DNA of 64,000 nucleotides from Neptuniibacter caesariensis. GTDB lineage: Bacteria > Pseudomonadota > Gammaproteobacteria > Pseudomonadales > Balneatricaceae. Where the stretch lies: assembly GCF_000153345.1 (NCBI RefSeq), contig NZ_CH724125.1, forward strand, positions 2,015,917 through 2,079,916, read 5' to 3'. Position numbers and translations under genes: made by a program. The notes beneath the pieces were generated by a model. That model searched no databases. It was not told where the DNA came from and was given only the letters and a program-made list of their open reading frames with translations. This document shows, piece after piece, positions 28,862 to 38,772 of this stretch; position 1 is the first letter of the stretch, and each line of letters starts with the position of its first letter.

Positions 28862-30118
28862 ATGTTTAGCAAAGATATGACTATCGCTGATTTCGACGCT
28901 GATCTGTGGTCTGCTATGCAGGCTGAAGCAGTACGTCAGGAAGAGCACATCGAACTGATCGCGTCTGAAAACTACACTAGCCCACGTGTAATGGAAGCTC
29001 AGGGTTCAGAACTGACTAACAAGTATGCTGAAGGTTACCCTAGCAAGCGCTACTACGGCGGTTGTGAGCACGTTGATGTAGTTGAAGATCTGGCGATTGA
29101 CCGTGCTAAAGAGTTGTTTGGTGCTACATACGCAAACGTTCAGCCTCACTCAGGTTCACAGGCTAACGCTGCTGTTTACATGGCGCTTTGTCAGCCGGGT
29201 GATACTGTTCTGGGTATGAGCCTGGCACACGGTGGTCACCTGACTCATGGTGCATCAGTATCTTTCTCAGGTCGTATCTATAACGCTGTCCAGTACGGTC
29301 TGAACCCAGAAACAGGTGAGATCGATTACGCAGAAGTTGAGCGCCTGGCTGAAGAGCACAAGCCAAAAATGATCGTTGCCGGTTTCTCTGCATACTCACG
29401 TGTTGTTGATTGGCAGCGTTTCCGTGATATCGCAGATAAAGTAGGCGCTTACCTGTTTGTTGATATGGCGCACATTGCGGGTCTGGTTGCGGCGGGCGAA
29501 TACCCATCACCAATTCAGATTGCTGACGTAGTAACGACAACGACACATAAAACACTGGGCGGTCCTCGCGGTGGTCTGATCCTGTCTGCGCGCGCTGATG
29601 AAGATCTGCAGAAGAAGCTAAACTTCGCAGTATTCCCTGAATCTCAGGGGGGGCCACTGATGCACGTTATCGCTGCTAAAGCGGTTTGCTTTAAAGAAGC
29701 GATGGAGCCTGAGTGGAAAGCGTATCAAGGCCAGGTTGTTAAGAATGCTCAGGCAATGGCTGAAACATTCAAATCACGTGGTATTAAGATCGTTTCTGAT
29801 GGTACAGATGATCACCTGTTCCTGGTTGATCTGATCGGTAAAGAGTACACAGGTAAAGATGCGGATGCGGCGCTGGGTCGTGCAAACATCACTGTGAATA
29901 AAAACTCTGTACCAAATGATCCACGCTCTCCGTTTGTGACGTCTGGCCTGCGTATTGGTACACCAGCGGTAACGCGCCGTGGCTTCAAAGAAGCAGAAGT
30001 GACAGAGCTGACTAACTGGATCTGTGACGTTCTTGATAACATCGATAACGATGAAGTGATTGCACGTGTTAAAGGTCAGGTAAAAGAGATCTGCGCACGT
30101 TACCCTGTTTACAAGTAA
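28862..30118 (+). CDS. glyA: Serine hydroxymethyltransferase
   Basis: GlyA converts serine and tetrahydrofolate to glycine and 5,10-methylene-THF, the main source of one-carbon units. The 418-residue PLP enzyme shows [13 protein letters not shown] near residue 31, [10 protein letters not shown] near residue 96, and the PLP-lysine motif [16 protein letters not shown] near residue 222. The open frame extends upstream to 28736, but I place the start at 28862, which matches the family N-terminus and follows AGGGGA (28845-28850). A strong terminator follows. Confidence 0.97.
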   Translation: MFSKDMTIADFDADLWSAMQAEAVRQEEHIELIASENYTSPRVMEAQGSELTNKYAEGYPSKRYYGGCEHVDVVEDLAIDRAKELFGATYANVQPHSGSQANAAVYMALCQPGDTVLGMSLAHGGHLTHGASVSFSGRIYNAVQYGLNPETGEIDYAEVERLAEEHKPKMIVAGFSAYSRVVDWQRFRDIADKVGAYLFVDMAHIAGLVAAGEYPSPIQIADVVTTTTHKTLGGPRGGLILSARADEDLQKKLNFAVFPESQGGPLMHVIAAKAVCFKEAMEPEWKAYQGQVVKNAQAMAETFKSRGIKIVSDGTDDHLFLVDLIGKEYTGKDADAALGRANITVNKNSVPNDPRSPFVTSGLRIGTPAVTRRGFKEAEVTELTNWICDVLDNIDNDEVIARVKGQVKEICARYPVYK

Positions 30119-30165
30119 TCAGGGTTTTCCGCTATCCCTGATAGCCGGAAAAATGTACAATCCCC

Positions 30166-30192
30166 GGGCGACCCAATAGGGTCGCCCTTTTT
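30166..30192 (+). terminator. Intrinsic terminator of glyA
   Basis: GGGCGACCC (30166-30174), loop AATA, GGGTCGCCC (30179-30187), then TTTTT: a perfect 9-bp GC-rich stem. Confidence 0.93.
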
Positions 30193-30247
30193 GTTCTCTG
30201 GTATCTGGTTTAAGAGAGCAATAACGCTCTTTAGATAGGAATAGTTG

Positions 30248-30718
30248 ATGCATTGTCCGTTTTGTAATGCCAATGAAACCAAAGTGGTTGATTCGCGGCT
30301 GGTGGCTGAAGGTCAGCAGGTCAGACGTCGTCGGACATGTGTTAACTGTAATGAGCGCTTTACTACCTATGAAGCAGCTGAGCTGCTGATGCCTCGTTTG
30401 ATTAAAGCGGACGGTTCACGTCAGCCTTTTGATGATGACAAACTCCGCGCAGGCATACATAGAGCACTTGAGAAACGTCCTGTTTCTATTGAAGAATTCG
30501 AAGCTTGTATCAGTCGTATTAAACACCGTTTACGTGCGACGGGGGAGCGTGAATTACCTTCTCGTCAGGTAGGTGAAGAGGTGATGTCAGAGCTGAGCAA
30601 ACTTGATGAAGTGGCTTATGTTCGTTTTGCTTCGGTTTATCGTAGTTTTCAGGACATCAACGAATTTAAAGCAGAGATCGAGCGCCTCTCCGAGGAACAT
30701 CAGCAGGAGGATGCCTGA
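30248..30718 (+). CDS. nrdR: Transcriptional repressor NrdR
   Basis: NrdR represses ribonucleotide reductase genes in response to bound ATP/dATP. The N-terminal zinc ribbon has C3, C6, C31 and C34 (CPFC and CVNC), followed by an ATP-cone domain from about residue 49. The ATG at 30248 gives 156 residues and the canonical MHCPFC start; the TTG one codon upstream is not needed. ribD starts with GTG immediately after its stop, as in the usual nrdR-rib arrangement. Confidence 0.97.
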   Translation: MHCPFCNANETKVVDSRLVAEGQQVRRRRTCVNCNERFTTYEAAELLMPRLIKADGSRQPFDDDKLRAGIHRALEKRPVSIEEFEACISRIKHRLRATGERELPSRQVGEEVMSELSKLDEVAYVRFASVYRSFQDINEFKAEIERLSEEHQQEDA

Positions 30719-31858
30719 GTGGCAGGCGCCTGGTCAATTGCAGATCATCGCTACATGGCACGTGCCATAGTATTAGCGAAGCAGGGTTTATATACGACAA
30801 ACCCTAATCCCCGTGTTGGATGTGTTCTGGTCAAGGATGAGGTAATTGTCGGAGAAGGTTTTCACTTTCGTGCCGGTGAAGGCCATGCTGAAGTGAATGC
30901 AATGGCGCAAGCTGGAGATCTGGCTAAAGGTGCGACAGCCTATGTGACGCTGGAACCTTGTAGTCATTATGGACGAACACCTCCTTGTGCAGAAGGCTTG
31001 ATTAAAGCCGGGGTGAACCGTGTTGTCTGTGCCATGGTTGATCCAAACCCGCAGGTTGCAGGGCGGGGTATCCAGATGCTCGAAAGTGCGGGAATTTCTG
31101 CTGAATCTGGGTTGTTAGAAGCTGAAGCCAGGGCGCTCAATCCCGGATTTATAAAGCGCATGGAAACAGGGCTCCCATTTGTGAGCCTGAAAATTGCAAC
31201 GAGTCTTGATGGCCGAACGGCAATGGCATCTGGTGAGTCAAAATGGATTACCGGCGCCGCCGCTCGAAGTGATGTGCAGAAGCTTCGAGCAAGGAGCTCT
31301 GCGATCTTGACGGGTGTTGAGTCTATTCTAACCGATAACTCGGCACTGACGGTCAGGGCTGAACAGCTTGGGTTGGCGCAGGCAGAAGAGATCGTCAAAC
31401 AGCAGCCTTTGAGGGTGGTTCTCGATTCTAATCTCAGAACGCCGATTGATGCGAGTATCCTGAGCCAGCCTGGACGAACGTTGATTGCGACGATATCCAA
31501 AGATGCTGTTGTCATTGAAAAATTACAGGCAGCCGGCGCTGAGGTTATCCAGATGCCTGCTAATCAGGGGCGCGTAGATTTAGTGGCGCTGTTAAAGCAC
31601 CTGGCAGGTGAAGAGCAGTGTAACGAACTACTCGTGGAAACCGGGGCGACCCTGGCCGGTGCATTTATAGACGCAAAGCTTGTTGATCAATTGCATCTGT
31701 ATATGGCGATGACATTAATGGGTAGCAGTGCGCGTCCAGCATTTCAGCTACCTTTAGCTAAAATGTCAGAGCAGGTTAGATTAAAAAGAATGGATATGCG
31801 CATGCTGGGGGACGATATGAAACTGATACTTAAGCCCCTGTATGGAGAAAACAGTTAG
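30719..31858 (+). CDS. ribD: Bifunctional pyrimidine deaminase/reductase RibD
   Basis: RibD deaminates and then reduces the pyrimidine intermediate of riboflavin synthesis. The N-terminal deaminase domain holds the zinc motifs HAEV (near residue 58) and EPCSHYGRTPPC (near residue 80). The C-terminal reductase domain (from about 150) shows SLKIATSLDGRTAMASGESKWIT-like conservation. It has 379 residues. The start codon is GTG directly after the nrdR stop; an ATG ten codons further in (MARAIVLAKQG) is a shorter option. The stop abuts the riboflavin synthase start, suggesting translational coupling. Confidence 0.95.
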   Translation: MAGAWSIADHRYMARAIVLAKQGLYTTNPNPRVGCVLVKDEVIVGEGFHFRAGEGHAEVNAMAQAGDLAKGATAYVTLEPCSHYGRTPPCAEGLIKAGVNRVVCAMVDPNPQVAGRGIQMLESAGISAESGLLEAEARALNPGFIKRMETGLPFVSLKIATSLDGRTAMASGESKWITGAAARSDVQKLRARSSAILTGVESILTDNSALTVRAEQLGLAQAEEIVKQQPLRVVLDSNLRTPIDASILSQPGRTLIATISKDAVVIEKLQAAGAEVIQMPANQGRVDLVALLKHLAGEEQCNELLVETGATLAGAFIDAKLVDQLHLYMAMTLMGSSARPAFQLPLAKMSEQVRLKRMDMRMLGDDMKLILKPLYGENS

Positions 31859-32527
31859 ATGTTTACCGGAATCATTGAAGCCGTAGGTACGATTGCAGGT
31901 ATTGAAGAACAATCGGGTGATATGCGTTTGTATGTCCGTACCGGTGAGTTAGATCTGGCCGATGTAAAGCTGGGTGACAGTATCGCAACTAACGGTGTTT
32001 GCCTGACGGCGGTCGAGCTTCCCGGTGATGGCTTTGTTGCTGATGTGTCCAGGGAGACGCTGGCGCATACCCGATTCCATACCTTGAGTGTGGGAGAAAG
32101 GGTTAACCTGGAAAAAGCGTTAATGCCGACCAGTCGACTGGGAGGGCATATCGTTACAGGCCACGTTGATGGTCTGGGAGAGATTGTTGAGCGTAAAGAA
32201 GATGCTCGCTCTATCCGCTTTAGTGTAAAGGCGCCTGCAAATATACAGCGTTATCTGGCGGCAAAAGGCTCGGTGACGGTTGATGGTATTAGCCTGACGG
32301 TAAATGCCATTGACGGGGAATGCTTTGAATTGAATATTGTGCCACACACAGCACAAGAGACGATTATGACTGAATATGTCCCTGGGCGCCTTGTCCATTT
32401 AGAAGTGGATATTATTGCGCGTTACCTGGAACGACTAATCGGCCATGGTCAGGCTGAAGAACATAATCAAGAGAACACTCAGGGGTTGTCTATGGCTACC
32501 CTGATAGCAAACGGTTTTAACCGTTAA
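31859..32527 (+). CDS. ribE: Riboflavin synthase, alpha subunit
   Basis: The enzyme dismutates two molecules of 6,7-dimethyl-8-ribityllumazine into riboflavin and its pyrimidine precursor. Two similar lumazine-binding domains are visible: MFTGIIEAVG at the N-terminus with NGVCLTAVEL near residue 45, and GGHIVTGHVDG near residue 97 with DGISLTVNAID near residue 143. At 222 residues it is of normal length. The gene is called ribC in E. coli and ribE in many other bacteria. It starts with no gap after ribD. Confidence 0.95.
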   Translation: MFTGIIEAVGTIAGIEEQSGDMRLYVRTGELDLADVKLGDSIATNGVCLTAVELPGDGFVADVSRETLAHTRFHTLSVGERVNLEKALMPTSRLGGHIVTGHVDGLGEIVERKEDARSIRFSVKAPANIQRYLAAKGSVTVDGISLTVNAIDGECFELNIVPHTAQETIMTEYVPGRLVHLEVDIIARYLERLIGHGQAEEHNQENTQGLSMATLIANGFNR

Positions 32528-32542
32528 CGACGGTATATATAG

Positions 32543-33661
32543 ATGAAATTGAATACACCAGAAGAACTGCTTGAAGATATTCGTCAGGGCAAAATGGTTA
32601 TCCTGATGGACGATGAAGATCGCGAGAATGAAGGCGATCTGGTGATTGCTGCAGAGATGGTACGTGCTGACGATATCAACTTTATGGCGACTCATGCGCG
32701 TGGTTTGATCTGTCTTACTTTGACACGTGATCGTTGTGAGCAGTTAAATCTGCCACTGATGGTACAGAGCAATGGCGCGCAGTTCTCAACTAACTTTACG
32801 ATGTCTATCGAAGCGGCTGAAGGGGTGACCACGGGTATCTCTGCAGCGGATCGTGCTCATACGGTACGTGTGGCGGTTAAAGAAAATGCTAAGCCTGAAG
32901 ATATTGTTCAGCCGGGTCATATTTTCCCGCTGATGGCGCAGCCAGGTGGAGTTTTGAGCCGTGCCGGTCATACCGAAGCGGGTTGCGACCTTGCGCGCAT
33001 GGCAGGTTTTACGCCGGCATCTGTGATCGTTGAGATCATGAACGAAGACGGCACGATGGCGCGTCGCCCTGATCTGGAAGAGTTTGCCGAGAAGCATGGT
33101 CTGAAGATTGGCACCATTGCTGATCTTATCCACTATCGCACAGCGAATGAGCATACGGTAGAACGCTCTGAAGAGGGTGTTATGGCTACCGAATACGGTG
33201 ACTTTAACTATGTGACCTACCGCGATGAGATCCAGAACTGTACACATCTGGCGATGACGCTTGGTGAAGTAAAAGCAGATGAGCCTGTTTATGTACGTGT
33301 ACACAACCGTGCTGAGGTACTGCGAGACGTTGTGGGTGCAGTAAACCCAAATGAAGAGCCTAAGTGGACCATGCGAAAAGCCTTAGCCCGTGTTGCTGCA
33401 GAAGGGCAGGGTGTTGTGCTCTTGCTGGATACCAATGAGCGTATTGATATGTCTGAATCGGTCGATCTGATGTTGAACGGTCGTCAGCAATCTAAAGTTA
33501 ATGTGAGTGCTTCCGGCGCCTATCTTACGGTGGGTACAGGGTCCCAGATTCTGCGTGACCTGGGTGTAGGTAAAATGCGCCTGCTGAGCTCTCCTATGAA
33601 ATTTAATGCAATCTCTGGTTTTGATCTGGAGATTGAAGAATATATTCCTTGTGAAGAATAA
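32543..33661 (+). CDS. ribBA: RibBA-family DHBP synthase with degenerate GTP cyclohydrolase II domain
   Basis: The N-terminal domain (about residues 1-200) is 3,4-dihydroxy-2-butanone 4-phosphate synthase, which makes the four-carbon unit of riboflavin; [13 protein letters not shown] (near 25) and [15 protein letters not shown] (near 147) hold the active-site residues. The C-terminal part (about 205-372) aligns in position with GTP cyclohydrolase II but lacks the zinc-cysteine cluster (normally RCDCG) and the HRQEGRGIG-type catalytic motif. It therefore resembles the RibBX proteins of gammaproteobacteria and probably has only the first activity, which implies that a separate ribA exists elsewhere. 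Confidence 0.93.
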   Translation: MKLNTPEELLEDIRQGKMVILMDDEDRENEGDLVIAAEMVRADDINFMATHARGLICLTLTRDRCEQLNLPLMVQSNGAQFSTNFTMSIEAAEGVTTGISAADRAHTVRVAVKENAKPEDIVQPGHIFPLMAQPGGVLSRAGHTEAGCDLARMAGFTPASVIVEIMNEDGTMARRPDLEEFAEKHGLKIGTIADLIHYRTANEHTVERSEEGVMATEYGDFNYVTYRDEIQNCTHLAMTLGEVKADEPVYVRVHNRAEVLRDVVGAVNPNEEPKWTMRKALARVAAEGQGVVLLLDTNERIDMSESVDLMLNGRQQSKVNVSASGAYLTVGTGSQILRDLGVGKMRLLSSPMKFNAISGFDLEIEEYIPCEE

Positions 33662-33680
33662 CTGGACCGGTATTTAAATC

Positions 33681-34154
33681 ATGTCTGTGAAAACCATCGA
33701 AGGTGATTTTGTAAACGTAGACGGTAACTACGCGATCGTTGTTGGCCGTTTTAACGCATTTGTTGTTGAAAGCCTGCTGGAAGGTACTATCGATACCCTG
33801 AAACGTCACGGTGTTAGCGAGGAAAAGATCCGCGTTATCCGTGTGCCGGGTGCATTTGAAATTCCATTGGCAGTTAAACGTATTGCTGCGCAGAAGAAAG
33901 ATGATGCGATTATCGCACTGGGTGCAGTCATTCGTGGTGGTACGCCGCACTTTGAGTATGTGTCTGGTGAAAGCTCTAAAGGTGTAGCTCAGGTTTCTCT
34001 GGACTACGACCTGCCAGTCGCAAACGGTATCCTGACAGTTAACAGCATCGAACAGGCTGTTGAGCGCTCTGGTACTAAAATGGGTAACAAAGGTGCTGAA
34101 GCAGCGCTATCTGCATTAGAGATGGTAAGCCTGCTGAAGCAGCTTGAGGTCTGA
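33681..34154 (+). CDS. ribH: 6,7-dimethyl-8-ribityllumazine synthase
   Basis: RibH condenses the RibBA product with the pyrimidine to make lumazine, the substrate of riboflavin synthase. The 157-residue protein shows the family motifs [16 protein letters not shown] near residue 20, [15 protein letters not shown] near residue 54, and [14 protein letters not shown] near residue 80, with the catalytic histidine in the last. It is sometimes named ribE. nusB follows 6 bases downstream. Confidence 0.96.
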   Translation: MSVKTIEGDFVNVDGNYAIVVGRFNAFVVESLLEGTIDTLKRHGVSEEKIRVIRVPGAFEIPLAVKRIAAQKKDDAIIALGAVIRGGTPHFEYVSGESSKGVAQVSLDYDLPVANGILTVNSIEQAVERSGTKMGNKGAEAALSALEMVSLLKQLEV

Positions 34155-34160
34155 TCGCAA

Positions 34161-34640
34161 ATGAGCGAAAACGAAAACAAACCGGCTAAGAAAAAGAAGC
34201 CTTCATTGACAACCCAGCGTCGTAATGCACGTAGCTACGCGCTTCAGGCACTGTACTCCTGGACTTTGGCTGGGCAGCCCCTGAACGAGCTAGAAGCACA
34301 ATTCCGTGTCGATAATGACATGCGTGATACAGATATTCGTCTGTTTTCTGAGCTGCTTCACAGCATTGCAGGCGGCAAAAGCGAACTTGATCAGCTGTAT
34401 ACTGATTTTCTCGATCGTAATGTTGATGAGCTGGATCCGATTGAACTGAACGTTCTGCGCATCGGTGCTTATGAGTTGTCTAAGCGTTTCGAAGTACCAT
34501 ACCGTGTAGCTATCAACGAAAGCGTTGAGTTAGCAAAAACCTTTGGTGCGACGGACAGTCATAAATACGTTAATGGTGTGCTGGATAAGTTGGCTCAACG
34601 TGTGCGTATGGCTGAAATAAAAGAGAAACGTAAAGGTTAA
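34161..34640 (+). CDS. nusB: Transcription antitermination factor NusB
   Basis: NusB, with NusE (S10), binds boxA RNA and prevents early termination in rRNA operons. The 159-residue all-helical protein has a basic N-terminus (KPAKKKKPSLTTQRRNARS) and the conserved RNARSYALQALYSW. Near residue 106 it carries IELNVLRIGAYEL, and at the C-terminus SHKYVNGVLDKLA. The link to ribH and thiL is widely conserved. Confidence 0.96.
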   Translation: MSENENKPAKKKKPSLTTQRRNARSYALQALYSWTLAGQPLNELEAQFRVDNDMRDTDIRLFSELLHSIAGGKSELDQLYTDFLDRNVDELDPIELNVLRIGAYELSKRFEVPYRVAINESVELAKTFGATDSHKYVNGVLDKLAQRVRMAEIKEKRKG

Positions 34641-34647
34641 GCCGATT

Positions 34648-35625
34648 GTGCCTTTGGGTGAGTTTGAGCTGATTCAGCGCTACTTTGCGCAGGTCGCAGA
34701 AGCATCTTCGGATGCTTCTGTTGTATTAGGCGTGGGCGATGACTGCGCCATTCTTACCCCGCCGGCTTCTCGGCAACTGGTGGTTTCAATCGATACCCTG
34801 GTCGAAGGCACGCACTTTTTGCCGGATACGCCAGCGGATCTGTTGGCCAGCCGTTTGTTAGGTGCCGCGCTAAGTGATCTCGCAGCAATGGGGGCTCAGC
34901 CTGCCTGGCTGACACTGGCGTTGTCCCTTCCAACGGCAAATGCTGAATGGTTAAAGCGCTTTAGCGAACGCCTGGCTGAGCTTTGTCTGGAATTTAAGAT
35001 TGCTTTAGTGGGTGGAGATACCACCCGTGGACCTCTGACGTTAACCGCTCAGGTACATGGCTTTGTGCCTGAGGGAGCGGCGCTGGTTCGTTCCGGTGCA
35101 CAGGTTGATGACCTGATCTGTGTCAGTGGCACATTAGGGGATAGTCGCGCAGGTCTCGAAGCGCAACTGAAGGGTGTAGAACAGCCGGGCTTTGCTCCCT
35201 ACCTGTCAGAGCGTTTTTTTGCTCCATCACCACGTATCGCACTGGGATTATCTCTACGAGAATTCGCGCATAGCTGTATCGATATATCGGATGGTTTATT
35301 GTCTGATCTGGCGCATATTCTTAAAGCTAGTGGTGGCTTAGGAGCACGGCTGCAGCTTGAAGCACTGCCTTTGTCAGGTGCAATTTTGAAAAGCTACGGG
35401 CAGGATCAAGCAAGGCAATGGGCACTAACAGGGGGCGAGGACTTCGAGCTTTGTTTCACTATCCCTGCCGAAAAACTAGCTAATCTGGCTCATTTGCCTG
35501 TTCCTATCGCTGTTATTGGCAAAGTGACACAGGCACCAGATATTTGTCTTTTTGATCGAGGAATTCCATGTGAAATCAGTGGATCCGGTTATGATCATTT
35601 TCTCAAACAGTCACCTGTTGAATAG
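34648..35625 (+). CDS. thiL: Thiamine-monophosphate kinase
   Basis: ThiL phosphorylates thiamine monophosphate to the active cofactor thiamine diphosphate. The 325-residue protein of the PurM-like fold begins GEFELIQRYF and shows the metal-binding VGDDCAI near residue 29, LVGGDTTRGPLT near residue 119, and SIDISDGLLSDLAHI-type conservation near residue 213. The start codon is GTG at 34648, seven bases after the nusB stop. It feeds cofactor to Dxs, whose gene lies just beyond pgpA. Confidence 0.95.
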   Translation: MPLGEFELIQRYFAQVAEASSDASVVLGVGDDCAILTPPASRQLVVSIDTLVEGTHFLPDTPADLLASRLLGAALSDLAAMGAQPAWLTLALSLPTANAEWLKRFSERLAELCLEFKIALVGGDTTRGPLTLTAQVHGFVPEGAALVRSGAQVDDLICVSGTLGDSRAGLEAQLKGVEQPGFAPYLSERFFAPSPRIALGLSLREFAHSCIDISDGLLSDLAHILKASGGLGARLQLEALPLSGAILKSYGQDQARQWALTGGEDFELCFTIPAEKLANLAHLPVPIAVIGKVTQAPDICLFDRGIPCEISGSGYDHFLKQSPVE

Positions 35626-35634
35626 GGATACCCA

Positions 35635-36111
35635 GTGAATAAAGTTCCAGCGTCCGTATGGCGAAACCCAATCCACTTTCTGGCATTTGGTTTAGGTAGC
35701 GGGGCAGCTCCCTGGGCGCCAGGCACCTTCGGCACCCTCGCCGCTGTTATTCCCTACTTTTGGTTTCAGCAGTTAAGTACACCCTGGTATCTATTGATGC
35801 TGGTGGTGACAACTCTGATTGGTATCTGGTTATGTGATCGGACTTCCACGGATATTGGTGTTCATGATCATGGAGGCATCGTCTGGGATGAGTTTGTAGG
35901 CTTCTGGCTGACGATGTTTATGGCGCCCGCTGGTTGGGAGTGGATTGCTGTCGGCTTCATCCTGTTCCGCATTTTTGACATCATTAAGCCCTGGCCCATT
36001 AAATGGGCTGATCAGAAAGTTTCAGGGGGCTTAGGTATTATGCTGGATGATATTCTGGCGGGTATCTATGCGTTAATCATCCTGCAATTGATCGCATATT
36101 TCTGGATCTAG
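35635..36111 (+). CDS. pgpA: Phosphatidylglycerophosphatase A
   Basis: PgpA dephosphorylates phosphatidylglycerol phosphate in the inner membrane. The 158-residue protein has about four membrane segments and the conserved GLGSGAAPWAPGTFGT (near 21), DHGGIVWDEFVGFW (near 79) with acidic metal ligands, and a C-terminal LDDILAGIYA. The start is GTG at 35635. Its stop overlaps the convergent dxs stop by four bases, with no terminator visible between them. Confidence 0.94.
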   Translation: MNKVPASVWRNPIHFLAFGLGSGAAPWAPGTFGTLAAVIPYFWFQQLSTPWYLLMLVVTTLIGIWLCDRTSTDIGVHDHGGIVWDEFVGFWLTMFMAPAGWEWIAVGFILFRIFDIIKPWPIKWADQKVSGGLGIMLDDILAGIYALIILQLIAYFWI

Positions 36112-37880
36112 CGGTTCAAGCTTTCAGCGATAGCCTGCGCTATGCCCTCACTATCAAGGCCGCATTCCTTTAGTTGCTCCTGGCGAGAAGCGTGAGAGAT
36201 CCATCTGTCCGGAATGCCCAGACTGAGTAATGGTGTTTTTATTTTTTCAGTATGTAGGTATTCACTTACGGCTGAACCTGCTCCACCAATGATGCTGTGA
36301 TCTTCAAGCGTAACAATCAGCTGGTGCGAAGCTGCGATGAGCGCTATCGCCTGGGTGTCTAGCGGTTTTACAAAACGCATATCAATCAGCGTATAACCTT
36401 CACGCTTGGCAACATGCTCAGCTTCATGGAGTAATGGGCCAAAGTTCAGAACCGCTACTCGACTGCCTTCCAGTATGGTCTTGCTTTGCCCCAGTGGCAG
36501 CTTGCTCATTTCGCCGTTAGCCAATTCCGAAACGCTTCCACGAGGGTAACGAACGGCAGCCAGCCCAGGGTACTTATAACCGGTGTAGAGCATATTGCGT
36601 TGCTCTTCAGCCGAAGAAGGGGTCATGATGATCGTATTAGGCAGGCAGCGAAGCATGGCAATATCAAAACAGCCCGCATGGGTGGCACCGTCTTCACCAA
36701 CAAGGCCGGCACGGTCGATGGCAAGTAACATATCGAGCTTTTGAATGGCTACATCGTGGACAACCTGATCATAGCCGCGCTGCAGGAATGTGGAGTAGAT
36801 TGCCACCACCGGCTTTAGCTTCTGGCAGGCCATACCAGCACCTAAAGTGACAGCATGTTGTTCAGCGATCGCTACATCAAAGTATCGCTGTGGGAATCGA
36901 CTGGAAAATTCAATCAGATCAGATCCTTCGCGCATCGCTGGCGTGATGGCAGTTAGGCGGTTGTCAGTTTCGGCCATGTCACAAACCCAGCGTCCAAATA
37001 CGTTTGAATAGCGTATTTTCTTCTCTTTCGGTTGGCTAATCGGTTCTATCTTGGTGATGGCGTGATAGCCAACGGGATCATCTTCTGCAGGCTGGAAGCC
37101 TTTACCTTTAGTTGTGATCAGATGAAGAAATTGTGGCCCCGGCGTGTTTAATACTTTTTCCAGGGTGGGCAGTAACTGATTAAAATCATGGCCATCGACT
37201 GGGCCTGTATATTCAAAGTCCAGAGCTTCAAATAATGCAGCGGTCGTTTCTCCAGCCGAGCGATTCTTCAGATTTTTGGCCAGATAAGTCGCTAAGCCAC
37301 CTTCATTGTGCGAAATAGACATATCATTGTCATTCAGGATGACAAGAAGGTTAGTGTCGGTGTGGGCGGCATGGTTGAGTGCTTCAAACGCCATACCGGC
37401 CGTCATCGCGCCATCACCAATAACGGCGACTGTTTTGCTCTCGATCCCTTGTAGCTTATCAGCGATGGCCATACCTAGCGCTGCACTGATTGAGGTGCTC
37501 GAATGGCCTACACCAAATGAGTCAAACGGGCTCTCTTCTCGTTTTGGAAAAGGGGAAGGGCCATCGCCTTGGCGAATTTTAGGCATGGCTTCACGTCGTT
37601 CGGTGAGAATCTTATGTGGATAACATTGATGACCAACATCCCAAACCAGATTGTCTTTAGGCGTATTTAGAAGATAGTGAAGAGCGATTGTTAGTTCGAT
37701 AACACCCAGGCCTGCACCAAAGTGTCCACCGCTTTGGCCAACGCTATAGAGCAGATAGGCACGCAGCTGACTGGCCAGTTCCTCAAGTTGATTGTGCTTT
37801 AGCGTACGTAAAGACGCAGGATCATTTACCTGATCCAGCAGCGGTGTAGCGGGGCGCTGGGTGGGAATCGAATGAAACAT
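36108..37880 (-). CDS. dxs: 1-deoxy-D-xylulose-5-phosphate synthase
   Basis: Dxs is the thiamine-diphosphate enzyme that starts the MEP isoprenoid pathway from pyruvate and glyceraldehyde 3-phosphate. The ThDP motif VIGDGAMTAGMAFEAL (near 153) to ILNDNDMS (near 181) is intact, as is the transketolase-like region YFDVAIAEQHAVTLGAGMA. The protein is 590 residues against about 620 in E. coli. The shortfall is in one place: between MSIS and LFEAL there are about 25 residues instead of 55, in the mobile linker near the active site. It follows ispA after 8 bases in an xseB-ispA-dxs operon. Confidence 0.95.
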   Translation of the reverse strand: MFHSIPTQRPATPLLDQVNDPASLRTLKHNQLEELASQLRAYLLYSVGQSGGHFGAGLGVIELTIALHYLLNTPKDNLVWDVGHQCYPHKILTERREAMPKIRQGDGPSPFPKREESPFDSFGVGHSSTSISAALGMAIADKLQGIESKTVAVIGDGAMTAGMAFEALNHAAHTDTNLLVILNDNDMSISHNEGGLATYLAKNLKNRSAGETTAALFEALDFEYTGPVDGHDFNQLLPTLEKVLNTPGPQFLHLITTKGKGFQPAEDDPVGYHAITKIEPISQPKEKKIRYSNVFGRWVCDMAETDNRLTAITPAMREGSDLIEFSSRFPQRYFDVAIAEQHAVTLGAGMACQKLKPVVAIYSTFLQRGYDQVVHDVAIQKLDMLLAIDRAGLVGEDGATHAGCFDIAMLRCLPNTIIMTPSSAEEQRNMLYTGYKYPGLAAVRYPRGSVSELANGEMSKLPLGQSKTILEGSRVAVLNFGPLLHEAEHVAKREGYTLIDMRFVKPLDTQAIALIAASHQLIVTLEDHSIIGGAGSAVSEYLHTEKIKTPLLSLGIPDRWISHASRQEQLKECGLDSEGIAQAIAESLNR

Positions 37881-37888
37881 AAAATAGT

Positions 37889-38770
37889 TTAGTGATCTCT
37901 GCGAACAATAAAATCAGCCAAAGCGCGAAGTGGCTCTGCGTTTTCGTTAAAAATAGTCAGGGCTTCAATCGCTTCATGATGGAGCTTAGTTAGCTTCAGC
38001 TTAGCACCTTCAAGGCCCAGTAAAGCAGGATACGTAGGTTTATTCAGTTCCAGATCAGAACCCTGGGGTTTTCCAATCGTCTCAGAGTCACCTTCAATAT
38101 CCAGAATGTCATCCTGAACCTGGAAGGCGAGGCCAATTGCGAGCGCGTATCGGGTAAGGGCATCTAATTGTTCTTTAGAAACTCTGGGGCCGCAGGCTGC
38201 TCCCATATGTACCGCACAGAGTAGAAGGGCCCCGGTTTTATGCTGATGCATGGCTTCTAACTGCTCCAGCGTAAGTGGTTTGCCCACATGGCGAAGATCA
38301 AAGGATTGGCCGACAACCATCCCCCCGTGGCCCGAAGCCTGGCTCAGTAACTGAATCAACTTAATTTTGCTGTCAGCGCTTTGTTGCTGATCATTGGCAA
38401 GCAGTTCAAAAGCGAGGCATTGCAGGGCGTCTCCGGCCAGGATTGCCGTTGCTTCGTCGTAGGCGATATGACAGGTAGGTTTGCCGCGGCGCAGGTCATC
38501 ATCATCCATGGCGGGTAGATCATCATGAACCAGCGAATAGCTGTGGATACACTCGATTGCAGCGGCGGCATTATCAGCTGCTTCGTCGGTGCCGCCAAGT
38601 ATCTGATTAACCAGATAAACCAGCGCAGGACGGACCCGCTTGCCGCCATTGAATAATGAGTAGCGCATCGATTCCTGAAGAAGTGGGTCGATACTCTCAG
38701 AGGGTAAGCAGTTTTCCAGATGGTTATCTACACGTGACTGGTAATGCTTTAGCTGCTGGCGGATCTCCAA
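37889..38770 (-). CDS. ispA: Farnesyl diphosphate synthase
   Basis: IspA condenses IPP with DMAPP and then geranyl diphosphate to form farnesyl diphosphate. The first aspartate-rich motif lies in HDDLPAMDDDDLRRG near residue 86 and the second in FQVQDDILDIEGD near residue 219. The 293-residue length is normal. It lies two bases after xseB and eight before dxs. Its product also supplies the farnesyl group used by CyoE for heme O. Confidence 0.96.
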   Translation of the reverse strand: MEIRQQLKHYQSRVDNHLENCLPSESIDPLLQESMRYSLFNGGKRVRPALVYLVNQILGGTDEAADNAAAAIECIHSYSLVHDDLPAMDDDDLRRGKPTCHIAYDEATAILAGDALQCLAFELLANDQQQSADSKIKLIQLLSQASGHGGMVVGQSFDLRHVGKPLTLEQLEAMHQHKTGALLLCAVHMGAACGPRVSKEQLDALTRYALAIGLAFQVQDDILDIEGDSETIGKPQGSDLELNKPTYPALLGLEGAKLKLTKLHHEAIEALTIFNENAEPLRALADFIVRRDH

Positions 38771-38772
38771 GA

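Noticed and set aside
30967..31515. 182-residue antisense frame in ribD
   Set aside because: Shadow of a certain gene; rich in A, S, R and P without motifs.
32435..32543. FMN riboswitch before the ribB domain gene
   Set aside because: The gap between riboflavin synthase and ribBA is only 15 bases, and no RFN-like conserved sequence is seen here or before ribD.
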